Below are positions 44,280 to 52,073 of a stretch of DNA of 64,000 nt, piece by piece. Positions within the stretch are counted from its first letter, which is position 1; each line of letters opens with the position of its first letter. Position numbers and translations under genes: made by a program. The DNA comes from Pseudomonas mediterranea CFBP 5447 (GTDB lineage Bacteria; Pseudomonadota; Gammaproteobacteria; Pseudomonadales; Pseudomonadaceae). The notes below the pieces were generated by a model. It did no database searches, was not told the origin of the DNA, and worked only from the letters and a program-made list of their open reading frames with translations. The DNA is taken from NCBI RefSeq assembly GCF_000774145.1, contig NZ_KN322987.1, positions 250,756-314,755 of the forward strand. Direction: 5' to 3'.

Positions 44280-45770
44280 ATGAGCCAGATCCAATTGTTG
44301 CCTGCCGTCGAGAAGTTCCTGTCGCAACCCGGCCGCCTGTTCATTGGCGGCACCTGGCAGGAGGCCGCCAATGGTCGCCGGTTCGCCGTGGAGAACCCGG
44401 CCAGCGAAAGCAGCGTGGCTGAAGTCGCCGAAGGCGGCGAGCGGGATGTCGACGCGGCGGTCGCGGCGGCCCGCGCAGCCTTCACCGGGCCGTGGGCGCA
44501 GCATTCGCCGGCCCAGCGCGGCCTGTTGCTGTTCCGCCTGGCGGAACTGCTGGACCAGCACCGCGAAGAATTGGCCCAGTTGATCACGCTGGAGAACGGC
44601 AAGCCGATTGCCAATGCCCGCGGTGAAGCAGCCAGCGCCGCCAACATCATTCGTTACTTTGCCGGCTGGCCGACCAAGATCGAGGGCAGTACGCATCCGG
44701 TGTCGCCGGCTAGCGGCGCACCAATGCTCAATTACACCGTGCGTGAACCCGTGGGCGTCTGCGCACTGATCGTGCCGTGGAACTTCCCGTTGACCATGTG
44801 CGTGTGGAAGCTCGGCCCGGTGCTGGCGACCGGCTGCGTCGCGGTGCTCAAGCCGGCTGAACAGACGCCCCTGGTTGCGATTCGCCTGGTGCAGTTGATC
44901 GAAGCCGCAGGCTTCCCGGCCGGCGTGGTCAATCTGCTCACCGGCCTGGGCGCCCATACCGGCGCGCCGCTGGCCGCTCACCCGGACGTGGACAAGATCG
45001 CCTTTACCGGTTCGACCCAGGTCGGTCGCCTGATCGCTCAAGCGGCCACCGGCAACATGAAAAAGGTCTCCCTGGAGTTGGGGGGCAAGTCGCCGAACAT
45101 CATCTTGCCGGACGCCGATATCGTGCGCGCCGCCAAGGGCGCCGCCGATGGGATTTTCTACAACCAGGGGCAGGTCTGCACCGCCGGCTCGCGTCTGTAT
45201 GTGCACGCCAGCGTCTTAGACCAGGTCCTGGAAGAACTCCAGCGCCATGCCGCCGCCCATGTGTTGGGCCCTGGTCTGGATCCGGCCAGCAGCATGGGGC
45301 CGCTGGTCTCGGCCCGCCAACTGGGCTCGGTCCGTGGCTATCTGCAGCGGGGCCAGGAAGAGGGCGCCGAGCTGATCTGCGGCGGCGACCGTCCGGCCCA
45401 CTTGGAGCGCGGCCACTTCATTCAGCCCAGCGTGTTCCTTGACCGCGCCGAGCGGGCTTGCGTCGCCCGCGAGGAAATCTTCGGCCCGGTGCTGACCGTC
45501 ATGAGCTGGAGCGAAGTCGATGAGCTGGTCCTGCGGGCCAACGACTCGCCCTACGGCCTGGCAGCCGGTCTCTGGACCCGGGACTTGCGCTCCGCCCACC
45601 GCGTGGCCGCGCAATTGAAGGCCGGTTCGGTGTGGATCAACTGCTGGAACGTCGTCGACCCGGCTTCGCCATTCGGTGGCTACAAACAGTCCGGGTGGGG
45701 ACGGGAAATGAGCAAGAACGTGATCGATGCCTACACCGAAACCAAAAGTGTCTTCGTCGATCTCGCCTGA
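44280..45770 (+). CDS. NAD(P)-dependent aldehyde dehydrogenase
   Basis: 496-residue aldehyde dehydrogenase of the betaine/phenylacetaldehyde/vanillin-type group. VPWNFPLTMCVWKLGPVLATGC near residue 160, Glu266 in LELGGKSPN and Cys300 in NQGQVCTAGSR are intact, as is the end motif SPFGGYKQSGWGREMSK. GGAGGGG precedes ATG 44280, 10 bp after the ThDP gene, so the pair is surely coupled: 2-oxoacid to aldehyde to carboxylate. It is distinct from the other aldehyde dehydrogenases at 37461 and 58250. Confidence 0.88.
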   Translation: MSQIQLLPAVEKFLSQPGRLFIGGTWQEAANGRRFAVENPASESSVAEVAEGGERDVDAAVAAARAAFTGPWAQHSPAQRGLLLFRLAELLDQHREELAQLITLENGKPIANARGEAASAANIIRYFAGWPTKIEGSTHPVSPASGAPMLNYTVREPVGVCALIVPWNFPLTMCVWKLGPVLATGCVAVLKPAEQTPLVAIRLVQLIEAAGFPAGVVNLLTGLGAHTGAPLAAHPDVDKIAFTGSTQVGRLIAQAATGNMKKVSLELGGKSPNIILPDADIVRAAKGAADGIFYNQGQVCTAGSRLYVHASVLDQVLEELQRHAAAHVLGPGLDPASSMGPLVSARQLGSVRGYLQRGQEEGAELICGGDRPAHLERGHFIQPSVFLDRAERACVAREEIFGPVLTVMSWSEVDELVLRANDSPYGLAAGLWTRDLRSAHRVAAQLKAGSVWINCWNVVDPASPFGGYKQSGWGREMSKNVIDAYTETKSVFVDLA

Positions 45771-45795
45771 CCGAACAATCACAAGAGGAACTGCT

Positions 45796-46590
45796 ATGGA
45801 TCTGGAATTACAAGGCCGCGTGGCCATCGTCACCGGCGGTGGCATGGGCATCGGCAAGGAAGTCGCACGCTTTCTGTCCCAGGAAGGTTGCAAGGTGGTG
45901 ATCTGTGCGCGGCGCATGGAATACCTCGAACAAGCTGCCGAGGAAATCACCGCTGAGACCGGCAACGAAGTGCTGCCGCTGTTCTGTGACACCAACCAGA
46001 TGTCGGCCGTGTCCGACATGGTGCACGCCGCCCACAAGCACTTCGGCCGTATCGACATTCTGGTCAACGGTGCCGCGGCGCCGTCCGGCGTGGTGCGCAA
46101 TGACATCGAGCACGCGGGCGACGACGAACTGCTCTCGGACCTCAACACCAAGGTCATTGGCTATTTCCGGTGTGCCAAGGCCGTGACCCCGCACATGAAG
46201 GCGGGCGGCTTCGGTCGCATCATCAACATCGGCGGCCTGACCGGTCGTGGCAGCAAGGTCCTCTCGGGGATGCGCAACCTGGCCATTGCCCACATGACCA
46301 AGACGCTCTCCGACCAACTCGGCCCAGCCGGCATCACCGTCAACCTGATCCACCCCGGTGTGGTGGACACCCCGCACATCCAGGAGCTGTACGAGCGCGA
46401 AGGAATCAAGCAGGGCAAGACGCCGGGGCAGGTCGAGCAGGGCTACATCGACGCGACGCCGATCCGACGCACCCTGGCGCCCATCGAAATGGGCTGGCTG
46501 ATCGGCTTCCTGGCATCGCCCAAGGCCGGCGCCGTGACGGGCGAGTCCATCGGCATCGATGGCGGCCTGACACGTGGCATCTTCATTTGA
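45796..46590 (+). CDS. SDR-fold protein lacking the Ser-Tyr-Lys catalytic set
   Basis: 264-residue SDR protein with an intact nucleotide-binding GGGMGIGKEVA near residue 14 and NGAAAP near residue 92. The usual catalytic segment is altered: where YxxxK is expected the sequence reads LSGMRNLAIAHMTKTL, giving Ser157 and Asn161, and the strand where the catalytic Ser sits reads INIGGLTG. It therefore probably binds NAD(P) but may not be a normal dehydrogenase; it could be an isomerase, dehydratase or use other residues. ATG 45796 follows AGAGGAA. It sits third in the catabolic operon. Confidence 0.83.
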   Translation: MDLELQGRVAIVTGGGMGIGKEVARFLSQEGCKVVICARRMEYLEQAAEEITAETGNEVLPLFCDTNQMSAVSDMVHAAHKHFGRIDILVNGAAAPSGVVRNDIEHAGDDELLSDLNTKVIGYFRCAKAVTPHMKAGGFGRIINIGGLTGRGSKVLSGMRNLAIAHMTKTLSDQLGPAGITVNLIHPGVVDTPHIQELYEREGIKQGKTPGQVEQGYIDATPIRRTLAPIEMGWLIGFLASPKAGAVTGESIGIDGGLTRGIFI

Positions 46591-46602
46591 GGAGCAGCAG
46601 CA

Positions 46603-47640
46603 ATGAGTAACGGAACCCTTTTGGTCGCTACCGTCGGGCAGGCGGTGATCCGCAGCGCCGACGACGGCCGCACCTGGCACCGCCTGGGCCTGGGGCAGGA
46701 CTTGGAGTTCGATGCAATCACCCGCTCCCTGAGCGTCCATCCCGGTACGCCCGAAGTGATCTACGCCGGCACCGACGTCGGCCTGTGCGTCAGCCACGAC
46801 ACCGGCGGTCACTGGCAGCGGGTGGACTCGCCGTTCAACGGCGAGACCGTGTGGAAGGTCGCCGTGGATCCGGCGGATGCCCAGCGTATTTTCGTCGGTA
46901 CGGGCGCGCCTTCCCGCGCCGTGCTCTGGCGCACCCTTGACGGTGGCCAGAGCTGGGACCGCGCCCTGGTGGAGATTCCGGAGTTCTGCGAGGGTGTCAG
47001 CCGGCCGCGCTTGCTGGCGTTCGCCTATGACCCCACGGATCGCAACCAGCTCTGGTTCGGCCTGGAAGAGGGCGGCCTGTTCCACAGCCGCGATGGCGGC
47101 GATAGCTGGACCCGCGTCGACGACCGGCTGCTGTGGGATTTCAACTCGGACGTACACAACATCCTGGTGCTGCCCAACCACGGCCAGAAAGTCATCGTGG
47201 TGGTGTGCGTCAACGCGGTCTACCGCAGCCTCGATGAAGGACAGACCTGGACCGGCATCGTTGCCCGCGAAACTTTCGGCTTGTACTACGTGCGCGCCAT
47301 GAACGCGCCGCTGGGCAGCGAGGACACGCTCTACCTGAGCATTTCCGACGGCACGCCCGGCACCACCAGCAAGGTGCTGGTCTCCCGCGATGCAGCGGTC
47401 AGTTGGGAAGTGTTGCCTCTGCCGCAGCAACCCAATTCGTGCATCTGGGCGATTGCCTGCAACCCGGCTGATCCGCGCCAGATCGTCGCCGGCACCAAGT
47501 ACGGACACCTGTTCACCTCCGAGAACGGCGGTAACGGCTGGCAGAAGCAGTGGCGTGAGTTCAGTGAAATCGCCGATGTGCTCTGGACTCCGGCGGTGGC
47601 GCAGATCAAGTCCGGGCACCAATCCATCATCAAGAACTGA
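46603..47640 (+). CDS. Cytosolic seven-Asp-box (BNR-like) beta-propeller protein
   Basis: 345 residues built of seven Asp-box repeats (S-x-D-x-G-x-x-W) starting near residues 18, 64, 112, 163, 210, 263 and 307; the repeats read SADDGRTW, SHDTGGHW, TLDGGQSW, SRDGGDSW, SLDEGQTW, SRDAAVSW and SENGGNGW. The roughly 48-residue spacing fits a seven-bladed propeller. There is no signal peptide, unlike sialidases and most BNR proteins, so it should act in the cytosol with its operon neighbours. It may be an enzyme (lactonase, lyase or isomerase) or a scaffold. The family has no assigned catabolic function that I know. Confidence 0.8.
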   Translation: MSNGTLLVATVGQAVIRSADDGRTWHRLGLGQDLEFDAITRSLSVHPGTPEVIYAGTDVGLCVSHDTGGHWQRVDSPFNGETVWKVAVDPADAQRIFVGTGAPSRAVLWRTLDGGQSWDRALVEIPEFCEGVSRPRLLAFAYDPTDRNQLWFGLEEGGLFHSRDGGDSWTRVDDRLLWDFNSDVHNILVLPNHGQKVIVVVCVNAVYRSLDEGQTWTGIVARETFGLYYVRAMNAPLGSEDTLYLSISDGTPGTTSKVLVSRDAAVSWEVLPLPQQPNSCIWAIACNPADPRQIVAGTKYGHLFTSENGGNGWQKQWREFSEIADVLWTPAVAQIKSGHQSIIKN

Positions 47641-47651
47641 GGTATCGCGCG

Positions 47652-48101
47652 ATGAAAGTCGAGGTCGTTCGTACCCACCTGTCGCTATTCGTTCGCGACC
47701 CGGAAACGTCGGCACGCTGGTACGCCGATGTCCTGGGCATGCACGAAAGCGCCCGGGGGGACAGCTGGATCATGATGGCGTTCGGTGCCAAGCACCACGA
47801 CATCGCGTTACTCCGGGCCGAGCCGGGCGCCCATCAGGGCGGCCTGGGATTGCAGCACTACGGGCTGGAGATCGCCGGTGACATGACCACGCTACGACAG
47901 CTGTACGGCATGTTGCTCGGCAAGGGGATCGAAGTGGTGAAAATCACCGATCACGAAATCGGCCATGGCGTGTACTTCAACGACCCCGACGGCAACCGCA
48001 TGGAATTCTTCCTCGAGACCGAACACGACGACGCGCGCGGCAAGGCCCGTTTCAAGGCCGCCGGCGCGCCGAGCCGCAAGTTCGATCTCGACCCACTTTG
48101 A
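47652..48101 (+). CDS. VOC superfamily metalloprotein (glyoxalase/extradiol dioxygenase fold)
   Basis: 149-residue single-module pair of beta-alpha-beta-beta-beta repeats. The candidate metal ligands are His9, His69 (LQHYGLEI) and Glu118 (NRMEFFLE), the 2-His-1-carboxylate arrangement of extradiol dioxygenases, with GHGVYFNDPDGNRMEFF as the family C-terminal motif. Half-size VOC proteins can be glyoxalases, isomerases or small ring-cleaving dioxygenases. In this operon, with a flavin hydroxylase, hydrolase and hydratase, a ring-cleavage or isomerase role is attractive but unproven. No other dioxygenase is present. Confidence 0.8.
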   Translation: MKVEVVRTHLSLFVRDPETSARWYADVLGMHESARGDSWIMMAFGAKHHDIALLRAEPGAHQGGLGLQHYGLEIAGDMTTLRQLYGMLLGKGIEVVKITDHEIGHGVYFNDPDGNRMEFFLETEHDDARGKARFKAAGAPSRKFDLDPL

Positions 48102-48115
48102 AAGAGCACCGAGCC

Positions 48116-48718
48116 ATGAAAACCGCGAATTTCGCTACTTACCACATCCGCAAATGGTACAGCTTCGTCGAAGAAACCCTGGCCAACGAAAGCGGCCAGT
48201 TGGCCGATGGCGAGCCGTTGTTCAAATATGCCATTGGCGCCGTGATCGCCAACCCCTATGCCGGGCGCTACAGCGAAAGTCTGGCCGAGTTGATCGAGCC
48301 ATCGCCCTTGCTGGGCCAGGAGTTCGGCCGGCGCATCCAGGCGCTGGCGGGCGAGCACGAGATCGTCAGCTACGGCAAGGCATGCCTGGTCGGCAGCCAG
48401 GGCGAGTATGAGCATGGCAATGCACTGCTGACCAATCCGGCCGCGGATCCGATTCGCGTCGCCCTGGGCGGCGGCAAGTCCTGGGTACCGTCCACCGGCA
48501 AGCGTGGCGGCCCTGGCGTGACCATCGACGTGCCGCTGGCCCACAAGGATGCGCTGTACGTGCGTTCGCACTACGACAGCATTTCGCTTTCGTTCGGCGA
48601 CGGCCCTTCGGCAGACGAACTGGTCATCATCTGGGCTTTCGCCACCCGTGGGCGTTTGCATGCGCGTCTGGGCGGCCTGCAAGCCGCGGACGTCAAGGGC
48701 ACCGACGGCTTGTATTAA
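48116..48718 (+). CDS. AA_synth (DUF1185) family protein
   Basis: 200-residue protein of the AA_synth/DUF1185 family (PF06684), to which the names 'amino acid synthesis' and 'peptide synthetase' have been attached without biochemical proof. Recognisable segments are WYSFVEETLANESG, AIGAVIANPYAGRYSESLAEL, GKACLVGSQGEYEHGNALL, GGGKSWVPSTGKRGGPGVTIDVPLAHKDALYVRSHYDS and the C-terminal GLQAADVKGTDGLY. It lies 14 bp after the VOC gene in the operon. Members often sit beside decarboxylases and hydratases of organic-acid metabolism. I do not assign a reaction. Confidence 0.83.
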   Translation: MKTANFATYHIRKWYSFVEETLANESGQLADGEPLFKYAIGAVIANPYAGRYSESLAELIEPSPLLGQEFGRRIQALAGEHEIVSYGKACLVGSQGEYEHGNALLTNPAADPIRVALGGGKSWVPSTGKRGGPGVTIDVPLAHKDALYVRSHYDSISLSFGDGPSADELVIIWAFATRGRLHARLGGLQAADVKGTDGLY

Positions 48719-48730
48719 GGGGCGTTGACC

Positions 48731-49612
48731 GTGGGAACCGAACGAATGTCCGCAAACAGCCATTTCTTCAGCAATCGGACGGGGATGCGCTTGCACTATC
48801 TGTCCTGGGGCAGCCCGTCAGGCATCCCGGTGGTGCTGCTCCATGGGTTGCGATCCTACGCCCAGACCTGGCAATCCCTGGCCGATGCCCTGGGCGAGCC
48901 CTATTGTTGCTATGCCCTGGACCAGCGCGGTCGCGGGCACAGCGAATGGGCGCCCGCCGACACCTACCGGACCGAGGCCTATGTCAGCGATCTGGAGGAC
49001 CTGGTGGCGCACCTGGGCTTGCAGCGGTTCGTCCTGGTGGGGCATTCCCTCGGTGGCACCAATGCGCTGGAGTATGCACGGCTCAACCCCAGGCGGCTCC
49101 AGGCGCTGGTGATCGAGGACATCGGCCCCGGTTCCTCCATCAGCGGCGACGGTGCCGCGCGCATTCGCCGGGAAATGAGCGAAACGCCCCTGCGTTTTCC
49201 CGACTGGGAAAGTGCCGCTCAATTCTGGCAGCGGGCACGTCCGGGGTTGTCCCAGGAGGCACTGGCGTCCAGGTTGACGTATTCCATGAAGGAAACCCTC
49301 GAAGGCATCGAATGGCGCCACGACCAGCAGGGCATAGCCCAGGCACGCCTGAGTATCACACCGACCGACCTGTGGCCGGCGGTGCGCGCGCTGGATTGCC
49401 CGACGCTGTTCATCCGGGGCGGGCGTTCCGACTTTCTGCCGGCGGCAACCCTGGAAGCCATGAAGGCTGCCAATCCGCTGGTGCACACCACGGAGATCGC
49501 CGACGCCAGTCATTACGTCCATGATGACCAGGGCAAAACCTTCAACCGTGTCGTCAGGGACTACTTGCACGGCCAACACCTACAACCACAACAACGAAGC
49601 GGTGAAGCGTGA
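48731..49612 (+). CDS. Alpha/beta hydrolase
   Basis: About 293 residues, alpha/beta-hydrolase fold. The oxyanion motif HGLRSYAQTW is near residue 37, the nucleophile Ser106 in GHSLGGTNALEYA (numbering from GTG 48731), an Asp candidate in RGGRSDFLPA near residue 235 and the catalytic His in DASHYVHDDQG near residue 258. These match meta-cleavage-product C-C hydrolases (MhpC-like) as well as esterases. GTG 48731 follows AAGGGG; ATG 48746 is the alternative start. The stop overlaps the next start in TGATG. Substrate unknown, but the following hydroxylase and hydratase favour an aromatic route. Confidence 0.85.
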   Translation: MGTERMSANSHFFSNRTGMRLHYLSWGSPSGIPVVLLHGLRSYAQTWQSLADALGEPYCCYALDQRGRGHSEWAPADTYRTEAYVSDLEDLVAHLGLQRFVLVGHSLGGTNALEYARLNPRRLQALVIEDIGPGSSISGDGAARIRREMSETPLRFPDWESAAQFWQRARPGLSQEALASRLTYSMKETLEGIEWRHDQQGIAQARLSITPTDLWPAVRALDCPTLFIRGGRSDFLPAATLEAMKAANPLVHTTEIADASHYVHDDQGKTFNRVVRDYLHGQHLQPQQRSGEA

Positions 49613-51219
49613 TGAAGCAGGACAAAACCCAGGTGGTCATCGTGGGCGGTGGCCCGAACGGGATCACCGCCGCGCATTACATGGGCCTGTACGGTATCGA
49701 TTGCGTCGTCCTCGAACTGGCGGACGGCATCCTGCCGTACCCCCGTGCGGTGGGCATGGATGATGAGGCGTTGCGTGTGTTGCAGGGCATTGACATCGCC
49801 GAGCTGGCCAGCCGGGACATGATCTGCAACGTCCCCCTGCGTTACTACAACGCCCGGGGCGTGTGCTTTGCCGAAGTCAAACCGAGCACCGCCCACTATG
49901 GCTGGCCGATGCGCAACATTTTCATGCAGCAGTTGCTGGAAGGAACGCTGCGCGAGCACCTGGGCCGACACCCCGGTGTCGAGCTGCGCCAGGGGCATGA
50001 AATGCTCGACCTGGAGCAGGACGCTCAAGGGGTGACGTTGCAAGTGTGCGACGCCCAGGGCGAGCTGTACCAGCTGCACGCGCAATACGTGATCGGCGCG
50101 GATGGCGGCCGTTCCAGCGTGCGCAAGAAACTCGGCATCGAATTGCTGGGCCTGACCCATCCGCGCAAATGGGTGGTGGTCGATACGGCCAACGATACTC
50201 TGGACGCGCCCTATACGGCCTTGCACGCCGATCCTCAACGGCCCTTCGTCTGCATCTACCTGCCGTACCAGCAACGCCGCTGGGAGTTCATGCTGCTGGA
50301 GGGCGAAGATGAAAACACGATGTGCGAGGAGGCGACTATCCGTGGCTTGATCCGCGGGCACATCGGCAACGCCGCCGATGACCTGGAGATCATCCGCATA
50401 CGCGCCTACACCCATAACTCACGGGTCGCGGCGCGGTTTGTCGAAGGGCGCGTGGCGCTGGTGGGCGATGCGGCGCACATTTCCCCGCCGTGGGCCGGGC
50501 AGGGGCTCAACTCGGGTCTGCGGGACGTGGTGAACATCGCCTGGAAAATCGCCGCCATCATCCAGGGACGTGCCTCGGCCTCGATACTTGCCAGCTACGA
50601 CCAGGAGCGACGCGGGCATGCCACCGACCTCATCGCCCTGGCCGACAACATGGGCGCCGTATTGGGGCTGACCAATCCGCTGATGGCGGGTGTGCGGGAC
50701 TGGTTGTTCCAGGCCGTCAACAGCGTCGACAACCTGCGCTCGCACTTGCTGGAGTTCAAGTTCAAACCCAAGGCGACCATTACCAAGGGCCTGGTGCATC
50801 ACGAACGCGCGGAACTGCACGAGGATGACCTCGTAGGGCAATTGTTCATCCAACCGACCGTCGAAGATGAGCAAGGCCAGCGTCGCCGCTTGGACGAGGT
50901 GCTGGGCCACTCCTATGCCGTGCTGGGCTATCGGGTCAATCCGAACGAACCGCTCAGCGAAGAGACCCGTGCCTACTGGGCGCGCTGGAACACCCGCTTC
51001 ATTCAGGTCAATCGTTCCCGCAGTGGCAAGGGGCGTAACCAGCCGTTGTCCGCGAGCCAGGCGATCTGCGTGGAAGACGTCGATAACCGCTTGGGAGAGT
51101 GGTTTGCCAAAGTGCGGGATTGCGTCGTGGTGGTGCGGCCGGACCGCTTTGTCGCCGCGATTACCACGCCGGAGCGACTGGAAGGCGTACTGCGCAAACT
51201 GGCGGAGCAACTTTCATGA
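49612..51219 (+). CDS. FAD-dependent aromatic hydroxylase, MhpA-like
   Basis: 535-residue class A flavoprotein monooxygenase. The dinucleotide motif VVIVGGGPNGITAAHYMG is at residues 8-25, the DG motif GADGGRSSVRKKLG near residue 163 and the GD motif VALVGDAAHISPPWAGQGLNSGLRD near residue 283. The length and C-terminal thioredoxin-like region match the MhpA/3-(3-hydroxyphenyl)propionate hydroxylase group, which ortho-hydroxylates phenols with NAD(P)H and O2. It overlaps the hydrolase (TGATG) and the hydratase (ATGA), so these three are translationally coupled. The substrate is likely a phenolic acid. Confidence 0.85.
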   Translation: MKQDKTQVVIVGGGPNGITAAHYMGLYGIDCVVLELADGILPYPRAVGMDDEALRVLQGIDIAELASRDMICNVPLRYYNARGVCFAEVKPSTAHYGWPMRNIFMQQLLEGTLREHLGRHPGVELRQGHEMLDLEQDAQGVTLQVCDAQGELYQLHAQYVIGADGGRSSVRKKLGIELLGLTHPRKWVVVDTANDTLDAPYTALHADPQRPFVCIYLPYQQRRWEFMLLEGEDENTMCEEATIRGLIRGHIGNAADDLEIIRIRAYTHNSRVAARFVEGRVALVGDAAHISPPWAGQGLNSGLRDVVNIAWKIAAIIQGRASASILASYDQERRGHATDLIALADNMGAVLGLTNPLMAGVRDWLFQAVNSVDNLRSHLLEFKFKPKATITKGLVHHERAELHEDDLVGQLFIQPTVEDEQGQRRRLDEVLGHSYAVLGYRVNPNEPLSEETRAYWARWNTRFIQVNRSRSGKGRNQPLSASQAICVEDVDNRLGEWFAKVRDCVVVVRPDRFVAAITTPERLEGVLRKLAEQLS

Positions 51220-51995
51220 AGCCATGGGATGAACTGTCGGGCCAGCTCCACCAGGCCACGTTGACGGCACGGGCGCTGTCGCCGCTGGACCCACAGGCGT
51301 TCGACTTGCCGACAGGCTACGCCCTGCAGCGCGAAGCGTTGCGCCAGCGTCAGGCCCGGGGCGAGCAGCTGAGCGGATGGAAGGTGGCCTTCGCCGGGAG
51401 CGCCGCGCAGAAGCGGATGGGTATCCAGGAACCGGTGCTGGGTGCGTTGACCGACGCCATGGTCGTCGAACCCGGTAGTTCAGTGGACCTGACGAGCCTG
51501 ATCCAGCCCAAGTTGGAAATTGAGCTAGCGTGCTTCCTGGGGCGCACCCTCGCGCCAGGCGAGCACAGCGATGAGGCAATCCTGGCTTGTGTCTCTGCAG
51601 TCGCCCCGGCCTTCGAGATTGCCGATTGTCGATGGCAGGGCTGGAGCTTCGGCGTCGGGCCGTTCCTGGCCGACAACGCGGCGGCGGCGCTGTACTGCGT
51701 CGGCCCGCGCATTGAGCTCGAGCCGGGTCGGATGCCCTCCGTGAGCTATTGCCTGGAGCGAGACGGGGTGGCCTGCGGTAACGGTGATACCCAGGCGCGG
51801 GAGGATACGCCACAGGTCAATCTCTGCTGGCTGATCCGGCGATTGTTGGCGGACGGGCAGCGCCTTGAAGCGGGGCAGGTCGTGCTGTCGGGCGCGTTGC
51901 TGCCGCCCATGGACATCCAGCCCGCCGAGTACCGCTTGCATATGCTTGGCACGGAACTGGCTTTGGTTTTCCGCGTCGGCAACGGCGCCCCGTAG
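51216..51995 (+). CDS. 2-keto-4-pentenoate hydratase family protein (MhpD-like)
   Basis: 259-residue hydratase/decarboxylase-fold protein. Conserved parts are GWKVAFAGSAAQKRMGIQEPVLGALTD near residue 52, the acidic metal-binding segment KLEIELACFLGRTL near residue 97 and IADCRWQGWSFG near residue 135, which correspond to the divalent metal site of MhpD/DmpE. These enzymes add water to 2-hydroxypenta-2,4-dienoate, the hydrolase product in meta-cleavage. It is coupled to the hydroxylase. No aldolase or acetaldehyde dehydrogenase (MhpE/MhpF) follows, so the pathway would have to finish with enzymes elsewhere, or the reaction here differs. Confidence 0.83.
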   Translation: MKPWDELSGQLHQATLTARALSPLDPQAFDLPTGYALQREALRQRQARGEQLSGWKVAFAGSAAQKRMGIQEPVLGALTDAMVVEPGSSVDLTSLIQPKLEIELACFLGRTLAPGEHSDEAILACVSAVAPAFEIADCRWQGWSFGVGPFLADNAAAALYCVGPRIELEPGRMPSVSYCLERDGVACGNGDTQAREDTPQVNLCWLIRRLLADGQRLEAGQVVLSGALLPPMDIQPAEYRLHMLGTELALVFRVGNGAP

Positions 51996-52073
51996 AACCT
52001 GTCGCTGTCATGGACGATCGAGCACCTTATGAACGGCCGGTAGAACAACGCCGGCCACCGAGGAACACTGATC

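Noticed and set aside
45808..47715. Minus-strand open frame of more than 600 codons opposite the SDR and propeller genes
   Set aside because: It spans two genes whose plus-strand products have intact motifs and ribosome sites; the minus translation has no domain.
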